A stretch of DNA of 64,000 nt, taken from NCBI GenBank assembly GCA_934667095.1, contig CAKULE010000005.1, forward strand, positions 1 through 64,000. The letters run 5' to 3'. Below the pieces are notes generated by a model that had not been told where the DNA came from, made no database searches, and saw only the letters and a program-made list of their open reading frames with translations. Numbering within the stretch: the stretch's first letter is position 1; each line of letters begins with the position of its first letter. The position numbers and the translations under genes are program-made. Below, one piece after another: positions 15,974-25,155 of the stretch. Source of the stretch: an uncultured Oscillospiraceae bacterium (lineage in GTDB: Bacteria; Bacillota; Clostridia; Oscillospirales; Oscillospiraceae).

Positions 15974-17119
15974 ATGGAATTCAAGCTGAATGAAGAACAG
16001 CAGATGATCCGGGACACGGCGCGGGAGTACGCCCAGAATTGTCTGGCCCCCCGTGTAGAGGAAATTGAGCGTGCGGAGAAGTTCCCGGACGACCTGTTCA
16101 AACTCATGTCGGAGATGGGTTTTATCTCGATCGGCTTCCCTGAGGAGTACGGCGGACTGGATCTGGGCTACCTGGCCACTTCCCTGGCTATCGAGGAGAT
16201 CAGCAAAGTGTCCGGTAGCGCTGGCACGGTACTTACGGTTACGCTGCTCCCACTGGACGCCATTCATATGTACGGCAATCAGGCCCAGAAGGACCAATAT
16301 CTTCCGGCCGGCATCCGGGGCGACTGGAAGGGCTCCTTTGCCTTTACCGAGGCGGGCACGGGCTCCGACCCCAAGCAGTTGACCACCATTGCCACCAAGA
16401 CCGGAGAGGGTACTTATAAAATCAGCGGCGTAAAGCGCTTTATCTCCAATGCCGCCTACGAGGGCCCCATGGTGCTCTTCGCTAAGGAGGCGGAGACGGA
16501 GGAGTGTACTGCCTTCATCATCAACAAATTCTGCAAGGGCTATTCTCTGTCCACCCCCTGGGAAAAGGTGGGCTTTGAAGGCAGCCATGTGTACGATGTA
16601 TTTCTGGATGATGTGGAGGTCACGGAGGAGGATATCCTTGGCGAGCGCGGCAAGGGCTTTGACATTCTGATCGGCGCCACCACCTATGGCAAGCTGGCTT
16701 TCTCCGCAGTGTTTATCGGCACTATGGGCGGCGCTTACGACCTGGCGGTGAAATACGCCAAGGAGAAGCTGCATCGCGGCAAGCCCATCGGCAAGTTCCC
16801 CACCATCCAGTCCCGCATTGCCCAGATTGCAGCCAATATGCTCAGTGCCCAACTCATGCTTTACAAAGCAGCCAATGATGCGGATACCATTAAAGATGAT
16901 ATCCGCAAGGTTCAGGGCAGCACTGCACTGCTCAAGGGCTACGTGGCTGATCTGGCGGTGGAGACCAACGTGATGGCCATGAATGTTCTGGCCTCTTACG
17001 GCGTAACCAGGGAGTATCAGGTTGAGCGCCATGTGCGGGACAGCCTGATCGGGCCCAATATCGAGGGCTCCGCCGATATCCAGCGACTGATCGCCGGCAG
17101 CTACATCCTGCGCAGCTGA
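15974..17119 (+). CDS. Acyl-CoA dehydrogenase (second of two)
   Basis: 381 residues from ATG 15974 (MEFKLNEEQQMIRD), after AAAAGGAG. FAFTEAGTGSDPKQLTT and the RFISNAAYEGPMV segment mark FAD/substrate binding. The C-terminal catalytic region reads IGPNIEGSADIQRL instead of the usual YEGTNQIQR, with a Glu in the expected area. It differs clearly from the dehydrogenase at 9881, so the two probably handle different acyl-CoAs. Confidence 0.9.
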   Translation: MEFKLNEEQQMIRDTAREYAQNCLAPRVEEIERAEKFPDDLFKLMSEMGFISIGFPEEYGGLDLGYLATSLAIEEISKVSGSAGTVLTVTLLPLDAIHMYGNQAQKDQYLPAGIRGDWKGSFAFTEAGTGSDPKQLTTIATKTGEGTYKISGVKRFISNAAYEGPMVLFAKEAETEECTAFIINKFCKGYSLSTPWEKVGFEGSHVYDVFLDDVEVTEEDILGERGKGFDILIGATTYGKLAFSAVFIGTMGGAYDLAVKYAKEKLHRGKPIGKFPTIQSRIAQIAANMLSAQLMLYKAANDADTIKDDIRKVQGSTALLKGYVADLAVETNVMAMNVLASYGVTREYQVERHVRDSLIGPNIEGSADIQRLIAGSYILRS

Positions 17120-17122
17120 GCC

Positions 17123-17587
17123 GGAGATCCTGAACAGGGTATTGTAAAGCCGGAGGCGCTGTTTATCAGCAATACCTCCGGCCTGAGCATTACGGAAATG
17201 GCCTCCGCCAGCGGCCGTGCGGACAGGGTGGTCGGGATGCACTTCTTCAATCCCGTGCCGGTGATGAGGCTTGTGGAGATCATCCGGGGGTACTATACCT
17301 CTGATGAGATGGTGGAGGAAGCGCGGGCGCTGGCCGCCGATATCGGGAAGGAGGCGATCCTGGCCAAGGAGTCCCCGCTGTTTGTGGTCAACCGTATTCT
17401 CATCCCCATGCTCAATGAGGCCGCCTTTGTCTATCAGGAGGGAATCGCCTCTCGAAAGGAGACGCTGTACAATGAAACGCGGGATCCCAAATACCGCCCC
17501 GCAACGATTTTTACGCAGCTGGTGCGGGCCGGCCGCTATGGCCGCAAGAATGGCAAGGGGTTTTACGACTACGGGCAGACGACCTGA
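17123..17587 (+). pseudogene. hbd: 5'-truncated 3-hydroxybutyryl-CoA dehydrogenase
   Basis: The frame directly after the acyl-CoA dehydrogenase stop reads PEALFISNTSGLSITEMA, then the catalytic His region VVGMHFFNPVPVMRLVEII, LFVVNRILIPMLNEAAFV and the usual ending GRKNGKGFYDYG. This is the C-terminal part of a 3-hydroxyacyl-CoA dehydrogenase. The N-terminal Rossmann NAD-binding domain (about 95 residues) is missing and no start with a ribosome site precedes it. It is a deletion remnant that cannot bind NAD. Confidence 0.85.
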
Positions 17588-17613
17588 ATTTGCCCACAAG
17601 GAGGGACACGGCA

Positions 17614-18867
17614 ATGGATTACGCCAAATATGACGCGCTGTATGGGCATATGTCCTCGAAGGAGCTGATGCAGCACCTTCAGAAAAAGAACACTGAGGAG
17701 GCCAAGCGGGCCAAGCAGGAGGGGCGGCTGGTGTGCTGGTCCACTTCCATCACCCAGCAGGAGCTGATGGAAACCTTTGACATCTGCACCGTCTATCCGG
17801 AAAACCACGCGGCCGCCACGGCGGCCCGGAAGCAATCGCAAAAATATCTGGACGCGGCGGAGGGGGCAGGTTACTCCATTGATAACTGCTCCTACGCCCG
17901 TATCGGTCTGGGCTATACCGAGCTGCTGGAGGAGATGGAGGAGCGGGAGCTACCGGCGCCCGACCTGGTGATGTGCTCCAGCAATATCTGCTACACCATT
18001 GTCAAATGGTTTGAGAACGTGGCCCACAAGCTGGGCGTCCCCATGATCTACATTGATATGCCCTTTGCCTATGAGCGCCAGCCGAAGGACTCCAATATTC
18101 AGTATGTGGCGGAGCAGGTTCGGGAGAGCATTATCCCCCGGCTGGAAGAGATCACCGGTAAAAAGTTCGACAAGGAGAAGTTCAGACGCATCTGCGAGAC
18201 CTCCAACGAGGTGGTCAAGTGGTGGAAGGCGGCCTGCGAGGTGAATCGGGCGGTACCGGCGCCCATGTGCGGCTTTGATATGTTCAACTACATGGCTCTG
18301 GTGGTGTGTGCCCGGGGGCAGGAGGAGGGGGCCTACCTGTTTCGCAAGTGGTACTTCGAGCTGAAGGAGAAAGTGGAGAAGGGGATTGGTCCCTGGCCGG
18401 ATCAGGAGGAAAAATACCGTATCATCTGGGACGGGATCGCCTGCTGGCCCAATCTGAGCTTCACTTACAAGCTGCTGAAGAAGTACGGGGTAAATCTGGT
18501 AGCCTCTACATATCCCAACGGCTGGTATATCCAGTATGAGCCGGGCAGCATGGAGTCCTTTGCCGAGGGGTACTACCACCCCTATTTTGTGCGTTCCCTG
18601 GACGAGGGTGTGGACCGGCTGAAAAGGCTGGTAGAGGACTGCAGGGCGGACGGCATCATTTATCATTCAAACCGCAGCTGCAAAATCATGGACTTCCGCC
18701 AGTATGAAACCCAGCGGCAGATTGAGAAGCTGACCGGGGTGCCGTCGGTCATGTTTGACGGAGATCAGGGCGACCCACGGGTGTTCTCGGAGGCGCAGTT
18801 TGAGACACGGCTCCAGGCCCTCATCGAAATGATGGAGGCTCGGAAGGCACAGAAGGAGGGAATGTAA
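17614..18867 (+). CDS. 2-hydroxyacyl-CoA dehydratase, subunit (HgdA/HadB family)
   Basis: About 417 residues from ATG 17614 (MDYAKYDALYGHM), after AAGGAGGG. The family pattern WSTSITQQELMETFDICTVYPENHAA, CSYARIGLG, DLVMCSSNICYTIVKWFE and the late HSNRSCKIMD contains conserved Cys that bind the [4Fe-4S] cluster. These enzymes remove water from (R)-2-hydroxyacyl-CoA by a ketyl-radical mechanism started by an ATP-driven activator. The stop overlaps the next gene's ATG by 1 nt. Substrate (2-hydroxyglutaryl-, lactoyl- or 2-hydroxyisocaproyl-CoA-like) is unknown. A benzoyl-CoA reductase-like role is less likely but belongs to the same superfamily. Confidence 0.87.
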   Translation: MDYAKYDALYGHMSSKELMQHLQKKNTEEAKRAKQEGRLVCWSTSITQQELMETFDICTVYPENHAAATAARKQSQKYLDAAEGAGYSIDNCSYARIGLGYTELLEEMEERELPAPDLVMCSSNICYTIVKWFENVAHKLGVPMIYIDMPFAYERQPKDSNIQYVAEQVRESIIPRLEEITGKKFDKEKFRRICETSNEVVKWWKAACEVNRAVPAPMCGFDMFNYMALVVCARGQEEGAYLFRKWYFELKEKVEKGIGPWPDQEEKYRIIWDGIACWPNLSFTYKLLKKYGVNLVASTYPNGWYIQYEPGSMESFAEGYYHPYFVRSLDEGVDRLKRLVEDCRADGIIYHSNRSCKIMDFRQYETQRQIEKLTGVPSVMFDGDQGDPRVFSEAQFETRLQALIEMMEARKAQKEGM

Positions 18868-20000
18868 TGGGCCGAATGGAAGAGCTGATCCAGCTGCTGG
18901 TGGAAAAGGGGCAGCACCCGAAACGCACCATTCTGGAAGAGGCGGCCCGGACAGGGAAAGGGCTCATTGGCTGTTTCCCGCCCCACACGCCGGATGAGCT
19001 GGTCTACGCGGCGGGCTACCTGCCCGTGGGGCTATGGGGCGGCAGACGGCAGATCAAGCTGGCGGGCAAATACTTGCAGAGCTTCGCCTGCTCGCTGATG
19101 CGCTCCAATCTGGAGCTGGGCATGTCCGGGGAGTACCAGATGCTGGACGGAGTCATCATTCCCCTGCTGTGCGACCATCTGAAGTGCGTATGCGATGACT
19201 GGTGTATAGAGCTGAAGGACATCCCTACTATCCCGGTGTCCTATGTACAGCAGCGGAAAACCGGGCCCGGGAAAGCGTATATGGCCCGGGAATTTGAGGA
19301 CACTCTGCGCCGGCTGGACGAACTGAGGAGTGGAAGTACCTCGGAGGAGGAGCTGCTGCTGGCCTGCCGGATCTATGACGAATGGCGGCTTGCGATGCAG
19401 GCTTTTGTAAAGGCGGCGGCAGAGCATCCGGAGGTCATCAATGTTGCCCGGCGGCACTATATCATAAAGTCCGCCTATTATCTGGATCGGCTTTACCACA
19501 CCCAGCTCGTCCGGGAGCTCACCGGGCTATTGGATGAATTGCCCCGGGTTCCCTTTGCCGGCCCCCGGGTAGTGGTAACCGGCGTTATGGTCGACGCCCC
19601 GGAGATTCTTGCCGCCTTTGACGAGTTGAACATTGCCGTGGTGGCGGACGACCTGGGACAGGAATCCCGCCAGTTCCGGGCGCTCAATGGTACGGAGGGC
19701 AGCGCCTGCTACCGCATGGCCGATCGTCTCTCCCGGCAGGACGGAGATGCGTTCTTCCACGATTTGGAGAAAAGGCGCGGCCCTATGCTGCTCGACATGG
19801 TAAAGCAGTTCAAGGCTGACGGCGTGGTCTTCAATCAGATGTCCTTCTGTGATGCGGAGGAGTTTGACTATCCGGTGTTTAAAAAGGAACTGGAGCAGGC
19901 GGGCATCCCCCTGCTGTATATCGAAAGCAACCAATATGTGGAGTCCGCCGAGCAGATCAAGACCCGGCTGCAGGGATTCCGTGAGATGCTGCTGGTCTGA
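18867..20000 (+). CDS. 2-hydroxyacyl-CoA dehydratase, second subunit
   Basis: 377 residues. IGCFPPHTPDELVYAAGYLPVGLWG, SFACSLMRSNLELGM, CDHLKCVCDDW and the late FNQMSFCDAEEFDYP are the usual HgdB/HadC features, with Cys available for a cluster. It forms the heterodimer with the preceding subunit and is translationally coupled to it. Confidence 0.87.
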   Translation: MGRMEELIQLLVEKGQHPKRTILEEAARTGKGLIGCFPPHTPDELVYAAGYLPVGLWGGRRQIKLAGKYLQSFACSLMRSNLELGMSGEYQMLDGVIIPLLCDHLKCVCDDWCIELKDIPTIPVSYVQQRKTGPGKAYMAREFEDTLRRLDELRSGSTSEEELLLACRIYDEWRLAMQAFVKAAAEHPEVINVARRHYIIKSAYYLDRLYHTQLVRELTGLLDELPRVPFAGPRVVVTGVMVDAPEILAAFDELNIAVVADDLGQESRQFRALNGTEGSACYRMADRLSRQDGDAFFHDLEKRRGPMLLDMVKQFKADGVVFNQMSFCDAEEFDYPVFKKELEQAGIPLLYIESNQYVESAEQIKTRLQGFREMLLV

Positions 20001-20011
20001 GAGGAGCATAC

Positions 20012-20803
20012 ATGTACTTTTTAGGTGTTGATATTGGCTCCTCCTCCTCGAAAGCCGCGCTGGTGGACGGTGATGGGAAGCCGCTGGCCGCTCAGGTGAT
20101 CAACCTGGGTGCAGGCAGCCAGGCAGCCGATGACGCCATCGCCGCCGTGCTGGAACAGGCGGGTGTTCACCGCAGTCAGGTAAACTACACAGTCGCCACT
20201 GGTTACGGCCGGATGATTTTCAGGGATGCTGAGGAGCAGGTCACGGAAATCACCTGTCACGCCAGGGCGGCGGCCACGCTGCTCCCCGGTGTGCGCACCG
20301 TAATCGACATTGGAGGACAGGACGCCAAGGTGATCCGCCTGAATAGCTCCGGCGGGGTAGTCAATTTCCTGATGAACGAGAAATGCGCCGCCGGCACCGG
20401 CCGCTTCCTGGAGGTCATGGCCCGGATCCTGGGCTGCGGCATCCAGGAACTGTCCGGCTATGCGGAGCGCTCCACAGAATCTGTTACCATCAGCAGCACC
20501 TGCACCGTTTTTGCCGAGTCGGAGGTTATCTCTCAACTGGCCTCCGGCAAGCGGCGGGAGGACGTGGCCCGGGGTGCCCATCTGTCAGTGGCCAAACGGG
20601 TGGCCGGCCTGGCCGGCAGGGTCGGCGTGGAGGACACCGTGGCCATGACCGGCGGCGTGGCCCTCAACCGCGACCTGGTCAACGCCCTGGAGCTTGAGCT
20701 GGGTCATAAAATCCAGCCTCTCCCCAACGCGCAGGCCTTGGGCGCCATCGGTGCCGCCCTCATCGCCAGAGATCGCTTCCGGAAATGGTCCGGCAGCGGT
20801 TAA
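20012..20803 (+). CDS. hgdC: 2-hydroxyacyl-CoA dehydratase activator (ATPase)
   Basis: 263 residues of the ASKHA fold: GVDIGSSSSKAALVDGDG at residue 5, DIGGQDAKVI, then NEKCAAGTGRFLEVMA with the Cys for the inter-subunit [4Fe-4S] cluster, a second Cys in SSTCTVFAESEV, and GGVALNRDLV. It injects an ATP-activated electron into the dehydratase. AGGAG precedes the ATG. It follows the two subunits, completing the system. The symbol is by family, as the exact substrate class is open. Confidence 0.9.
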   Translation: MYFLGVDIGSSSSKAALVDGDGKPLAAQVINLGAGSQAADDAIAAVLEQAGVHRSQVNYTVATGYGRMIFRDAEEQVTEITCHARAAATLLPGVRTVIDIGGQDAKVIRLNSSGGVVNFLMNEKCAAGTGRFLEVMARILGCGIQELSGYAERSTESVTISSTCTVFAESEVISQLASGKRREDVARGAHLSVAKRVAGLAGRVGVEDTVAMTGGVALNRDLVNALELELGHKIQPLPNAQALGAIGAALIARDRFRKWSGSG

Positions 20804-20839
20804 GCAGCCTCAACTTTTGATAAGGAGTGTTCTGATACC

Positions 20840-21820
20840 ATGAGCAATTTTGTACAGACTGTCACCGGCCCTATTTCCGCCTGCGCGCTGGGGCGCTGCC
20901 TGGCCCATCAGCACGTGCTCTTCGGCTATCCCGGGTGGGAGAACGCCGTGCTCGCCCCCTTCCGCTATGAAGAAGCACTGGAGGAGGCAGCCGCCGTCCT
21001 GCTGGACGCAAAGGAGCGCTGCGGGCTGCAAACCATCATCGATGCCACGCCGGCCGACTGCGGCCGCAATGTGGCCTTTCTGAGAGACGTCTCTCAGCGC
21101 ACCGGCGTGAACATCGTGGCCAGCTCCGGCTATTACTACGAGGGGGAGGGCGCCCCCGCCTATTTCAAATTCCGTATGGCGTATGGCGACGCCCCGGAGG
21201 AGGTCTATCAGATGCTCCTCCGGGAGGTCACCTGCGGGGTGGGGGACACCGGCATCCGCACCGGGGTCATCAAGGTAGCCACTAGCGCCGGACAGATCAC
21301 AGACTACGAGGATATTTTCCTGCGCGCTGCTGCCCGGGTGTCCGCTGAGACCGGCGTGCACATTATTACCCACACCCAGAAGGGCTCCATGGGTGCGGAG
21401 CAGGCCCGCCGCCTCATCTCCTACGGCGCGCAGCCAGAGCACATTCTGATCGGGCACCTGGACAACTGCACCGATATGGACGAGCTGCTACGGATCTTTG
21501 AGCAGGGCGTCTATGGCGGCTTTGACCGCATGGGCATCCAGGGCTTTACCGGCGCACTGCCTGAGAGCCGCCGTCTGGCGGAAATCGTGGGCCTTGTGGG
21601 CAGCGGCTACGCCGACAAGCTCATCTTAGCCCATGACAGCATCGTGCGGATGCTGGGCGACCCCTGGGTCTACTCCCCGCAGGATGCGAAGGATCTGTCC
21701 CGCTGGAACTGGACCCATGTGTTTGAGGACATCCTCCCCCAGCTCCAACAGATGGGCCTCTCCGCCGAGACGACCGAGCGCTTCGTCACCGCCAACCCGG
21801 CCGCCTTTTTCTCCCAGTGA
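20840..21820 (+). CDS. Phosphotriesterase-family hydrolase (possible lactonase)
   Basis: 326 residues of the amidohydrolase superfamily. Metal ligands are HQH near the N-terminus, the bridging Lys region IKVATS, HTQKGS, GHLDNCTD and the final Asp in LAHDSIV, in the order seen in PTE-like lactonases. No phosphotriester substrate is expected in a gut anaerobe; lactone or ester hydrolysis fits a carboxylic-acid pathway better (inference). Last gene of the plus-strand operon, followed by a strong terminator. Confidence 0.78.
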   Translation: MSNFVQTVTGPISACALGRCLAHQHVLFGYPGWENAVLAPFRYEEALEEAAAVLLDAKERCGLQTIIDATPADCGRNVAFLRDVSQRTGVNIVASSGYYYEGEGAPAYFKFRMAYGDAPEEVYQMLLREVTCGVGDTGIRTGVIKVATSAGQITDYEDIFLRAAARVSAETGVHIITHTQKGSMGAEQARRLISYGAQPEHILIGHLDNCTDMDELLRIFEQGVYGGFDRMGIQGFTGALPESRRLAEIVGLVGSGYADKLILAHDSIVRMLGDPWVYSPQDAKDLSRWNWTHVFEDILPQLQQMGLSAETTERFVTANPAAFFSQ

Positions 21821-21872
21821 GGACATAAAAAATCTCCCGCCTGGACACGCAGGCGGGAGATTTTTTATGTCC
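21821..21872. terminator. Bidirectional terminator between convergent operons
   Basis: Perfect inverted repeat with 23-bp arms (21821-21843 and 21850-21872) around a 6-nt loop. The core is CTCCCGCCTG, and the arm ends carry six A on one side and six T on the other, so it works on both strands. Confidence 0.93.
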
Positions 21873-21882
21873 GGTTCTTTCT

Positions 21883-22269
21883 TCAGGAATTCAGGCTCAC
21901 CAAGTCCGTGTCCACAAAAACGGTAATGGCGGCGTTGACCAAGACGATGGTGTCCCCCGCTCCCATGGCGGGCACCCGGAGCCCGCGTACCGTCATGCCG
22001 CCGGGCGCCACCTCCACCTCAACAGCGGAATAGGGGGGCAGCGCGGACTTCACTGCCTCCACGTCCACCCGCTCGGGGAAGGGGCAGCCCAGCTTGACCT
22101 CCAGGCGGATAGCCTGCGCAGGATTTTCCACGTGCAGCAGTTCCTCCATGCCACACATGCAGCAATGGGAGATGGCCCCCTTTACCGCCTTTTGGGCTGC
22201 CTTGGTCACATCCATTCCATGCAGGTCGGTTCCGGTATCAAACTCCACCAGATAACGCTGAAAGGCCAT
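21883..22269 (-). CDS. Lin0512-like protein, function unknown
   Basis: 128 residues. The pattern RYLVEFDTGTDLHGMDVTKAA, KLGCPFPERVDVEAVKSALP and a final IVLVNAAITVFVDTD resembles the Lin0512 family of small conserved proteins, recognised from memory. No membrane segments or catalytic motif are visible. A CCMCGM motif could bind metal. It has AAGGAGAGG upstream and starts 3 nt after the alpha/beta hydrolase stop, last in its operon. No function is assigned. Confidence 0.55.
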   Translation of the reverse strand: MAFQRYLVEFDTGTDLHGMDVTKAAQKAVKGAISHCCMCGMEELLHVENPAQAIRLEVKLGCPFPERVDVEAVKSALPPYSAVEVEVAPGGMTVRGLRVPAMGAGDTIVLVNAAITVFVDTDLVSLNS

Positions 22270-22272
22270 TGT

Positions 22273-23220
22273 TTATCTCCTCTCCTTCGCCGCAAAGGCG
22301 CTGCACAGCGCCTCGATATACTCGCCAGACGCCCGCCGGCACAGGGGCGTGTTCGGGGCGTAGCTGATAAATCCATGAAACGCGCCAGGGTAAATATGTA
22401 ACTCCACCGGCACTTCCGCCCGCATCAGGCGCGCGGCGTAATCCATATCCTCGTCCCGGAACAGGTCCAACTGCCCCACCACCATGTAGGTCGGCGGAAG
22501 TCCCGCCAAATCCGCCGCGTGGGTGGGCGAAGCATAGGGATTGACGCCGTCCTCCGGCCTGCCCAAGTACATCTTCCATGCCTCCACATTGCAATGGCGG
22601 TTCCACACCTTTTTGTCCTCCACCTCATAGCTGGAGGGGGTGATGTTCCTGCTGTCCAGCATGGGATAGAGCAGCACCTGCAAGCAGATACCCGGACCCC
22701 GCTCATCCCGCGCGCGCAAGCAGGTGGCCGCCGTAAGGCCGCCGCCCGCGCTCTCACCCAGTACGGCGATGCGTCCGGGGTCGATCCCCAGCCGCGCGGC
22801 GTTGGCGCTCATCCACAGAAGCGTTGCGTAGCAGTCGTCGATGGCGGCAGGAAACTTGTGCTCCGGCGCCAGGCGGTAGGACGGGGCCACCACCACGCAG
22901 CCTGCGGAAAGGGCATAGTTGGCGCATTCCGCGGCGTTAAGCTCCGGATCTCCGATCACGTAGCCGCCGCCGTGGATGTAAAGCAGCGCCGGGCGGCGCT
23001 CCGCCGGGGCGCTGGGGCGGTAAATCCGCACTGGGATGTCATACCCCCCGCCGGAAATCTCCTCTCTTTCAATCACCAGGTTATCCCCCGGCACAAAGGG
23101 CTCCGGTAGCCTGGAGATGGAGCGGGTGTACGCCACATCCGCCACCGGGTCCGACTCCGGGCAGAAGCCGTAAATCTGCCGCAGATCCGGATGGAGCCTG
23201 TGGGCAAGCGTTTTCGACAT
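22273..23220 (-). CDS. Alpha/beta hydrolase, hormone-sensitive lipase-type
   Basis: About 315 residues from ATG 23220; the frame is open much further upstream but that part is antisense to the crotonase gene and unlikely. HGGGYVIGDPE oxyanion motif, nucleophile in GESAGGGL, and late Asp/His in QLDLFRDEDM and PGAFHGF form the catalytic triad of HSL-family esterases. It probably cleaves a carboxylic ester or thioester produced by its operon. No signal peptide is seen. Confidence 0.85.
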   Translation of the reverse strand: MSKTLAHRLHPDLRQIYGFCPESDPVADVAYTRSISRLPEPFVPGDNLVIEREEISGGGYDIPVRIYRPSAPAERRPALLYIHGGGYVIGDPELNAAECANYALSAGCVVVAPSYRLAPEHKFPAAIDDCYATLLWMSANAARLGIDPGRIAVLGESAGGGLTAATCLRARDERGPGICLQVLLYPMLDSRNITPSSYEVEDKKVWNRHCNVEAWKMYLGRPEDGVNPYASPTHAADLAGLPPTYMVVGQLDLFRDEDMDYAARLMRAEVPVELHIYPGAFHGFISYAPNTPLCRRASGEYIEALCSAFAAKERR

Positions 23221-23243
23221 AAGCATACGCCCCCTCGCTCCGC

Positions 23244-24065
23244 TTACTGCCATTCCGGGGTGTGGGTGGTGTGGTAATAGGGGCCGAACTGCGGCTTTTC
23301 GCCGGTCATGTAGCAGTCCGTAATCTTCTTGAACGAGCCTTCGGCCAGGATCATGGTGGCGGCCTCGATCTCCCAGTCCAGGCCGGCGGATAGATTCATC
23401 TCCCAAGTCTTGTGCAGGGCCATCTTGTTGTAAGCAATGCCCTGGGGCGGCAGGCTCAGGATTCGGTCGATGATCTTCTGCACCTCGGCGTCCACCTGAT
23501 CTACAGGGACGGCGCGGGTGATCAGGCCGCAGTCGGCGGCCTCCCGGCCGGTCATTCGTCCGCCCAGCATCAGGATCTCCTGGGCCCGGCGCCAGCCCAC
23601 CATCCGGGGGATGCGCTGGCTGCCGCCCCAGGAGCAGATGGCGCCGGACTCCACCTCGGGGGCGCTGAATTCCGCATCCTCTGCGCCGATAACAAAGTCG
23701 CAGGCATGGAGGAACTCCATACCGCCGCCGCAGCCCTCCTTTTTCACCACGCCGATCACCGGCTTGTCCATGGTCCAAATTGTGCGGGCGACCTCATGGC
23801 CGTAGACATAGAGATCCCGCAGGCCCAGGGTGGTGATGTCTGGCTGTTCCATCATCACCTGGTAGACGCAGAATGCACCCTGGTGGACACCGCTCTCCGA
23901 GGTGATGACCACCACTCGGATCTCATCGTCAACCTTCGCGTCCTGCAGGGCACAGTTCACCTCCGGAACGATGACCTTATCCATCGCGTAATTGAATTCG
24001 GGATTGATTTTAGTAATGGTGGCCACAGGCCCCTTTTTCTCGTAACGGATCCCCTTGAATTCCAT
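23244..24065 (-). CDS. Enoyl-CoA hydratase/isomerase (crotonase) family protein, divergent
   Basis: 273 residues. Crotonase landmarks are VVVITSESGVHQGAF, VGVVKKEGCGGGMEFLHACDFVIGAEDAEF, PEVESGAICSWGGSQRIPRMVG and GGRMTGREAADCGLITRAV. The usual AFCAGGD near the first oxyanion site is replaced by GVHQGAFCVYQ, so the acyl substrate or reaction may differ from enoyl hydration. The gene fragment at 28112-28424 is a broken paralogue sharing the same GGIHQGAY-type motif. It is in the operon with a Zn-alcohol dehydrogenase. Confidence 0.82.
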   Translation of the reverse strand: MEFKGIRYEKKGPVATITKINPEFNYAMDKVIVPEVNCALQDAKVDDEIRVVVITSESGVHQGAFCVYQVMMEQPDITTLGLRDLYVYGHEVARTIWTMDKPVIGVVKKEGCGGGMEFLHACDFVIGAEDAEFSAPEVESGAICSWGGSQRIPRMVGWRRAQEILMLGGRMTGREAADCGLITRAVPVDQVDAEVQKIIDRILSLPPQGIAYNKMALHKTWEMNLSAGLDWEIEAATMILAEGSFKKITDCYMTGEKPQFGPYYHTTHTPEWQ

Positions 24066-24070
24066 GCTGC

Positions 24071-25111
24071 TTATTTTGCATTTTCCTTTCCAATTTTCAA
24101 AATAACTTTCACATGCGCGCCGCTGCGCTGGGTTTGAAAGGCCTCCTCATACCGGTCCAGAGGGAACTCCCCGGTAATGACCCGGCTCAGGTCCAGTCGG
24201 CCGAGCATCCGTACCGAGCGGTCAAACAGGCCGGGGGAGAGGAACACACTACGGATCGTCAGCTCCCGGTAGAAGGCGGAAGCCAGATCCAGCGAGTATT
24301 TTGCCCCGCCGCGATAGGCCGAGGCGATGACCAGCGTGCCGCCGGGCGCCACCAGATTGCAGGCTGTGTCCAGCGCGGGAAGGGCGCCGGAGCACTCAAT
24401 GACCACGTCGAAACCGCGTCCCTCGGTGAGCGCCCTGGCGTTCTGGTCCAGCTCCGCCTCCCCGGAGTTCAGGGCCGCATCCGCACCCAGGGTAAGGGCC
24501 AGCTCCAGCTTCTCCGGCACAATGTCCATCAGCACCAGCGGATGGGCCCCGGACAGCCGTGCCAGCTGCAACGCCAGCATGCCGATGGGGCCGCCGCCGA
24601 AGATGGCCACCGACATGCCGGGCCGGATCTCTGCCCGCTGAATGGCCCGCATGGCGATGGAGGTGGGCTCGGTCAGGCAGCCCTCCCGCAGGGAGATGTC
24701 CCCGGGCAGCTGATAGACCTGAGTCTCGTCCGTCACCACGTACTCGCCCATGCCGCCCTGGGTGGAGACCGTGCTGCGGCAGAAATTCTCCATGCGGTTG
24801 CGGCAGAAATAGCACTGACCGCAGCCGCGGTTGTTGTTGTAGGTCACCCGGTCGCCCACCTTGACTCTGGTGCAGTCCTGGCCGACCTCGGTCACCACGC
24901 CGCTGACCTCATGCCCCAGAGGGACATGAAAATTCTCCGGCACGCCCGTGTACATGTAGTCGAAATCGCCCGAGGCGGTATGCACATCGGAACCGCAGAT
25001 GGCGCAGTATTGCACCCGGATCTTTACGTCAGTGGGCCGGACTACCTGGGGCTCCGGCACGTCCAGCAGGTGCAGGCCCTGACTGGGATAGCGGTAAGTA
25101 AGCTGTTTCAT
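24071..25111 (-). CDS. Zinc-dependent medium-chain alcohol dehydrogenase
   Basis: 346 residues. Catalytic zinc ligands are in CAICGSDVH and GHEVSGVV; the structural-zinc Cys quartet is GCGQCYFCRNRMENFC; the Rossmann motif is IFGGGPIGMLALQLA. It resembles sorbitol/threonine dehydrogenases and oxidises a secondary alcohol or 2-hydroxyacid-type substrate with NAD(P)+. GAGGAG is before the ATG. The crotonase follows 5 nt after its stop. Confidence 0.88.
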   Translation of the reverse strand: MKQLTYRYPSQGLHLLDVPEPQVVRPTDVKIRVQYCAICGSDVHTASGDFDYMYTGVPENFHVPLGHEVSGVVTEVGQDCTRVKVGDRVTYNNNRGCGQCYFCRNRMENFCRSTVSTQGGMGEYVVTDETQVYQLPGDISLREGCLTEPTSIAMRAIQRAEIRPGMSVAIFGGGPIGMLALQLARLSGAHPLVLMDIVPEKLELALTLGADAALNSGEAELDQNARALTEGRGFDVVIECSGALPALDTACNLVAPGGTLVIASAYRGGAKYSLDLASAFYRELTIRSVFLSPGLFDRSVRMLGRLDLSRVITGEFPLDRYEEAFQTQRSGAHVKVILKIGKENAK

Positions 25112-25155
25112 CTTTGCATTTCTCCTCTATTATTTATTAGGAGGCCCGGAGGGCC

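Noticed and set aside
23221..23778. N-terminal extension of the alpha/beta hydrolase frame
   Set aside because: The extension is antisense-frame overlap of the crotonase gene with no homology; a start at 23220 has a good ribosome site.
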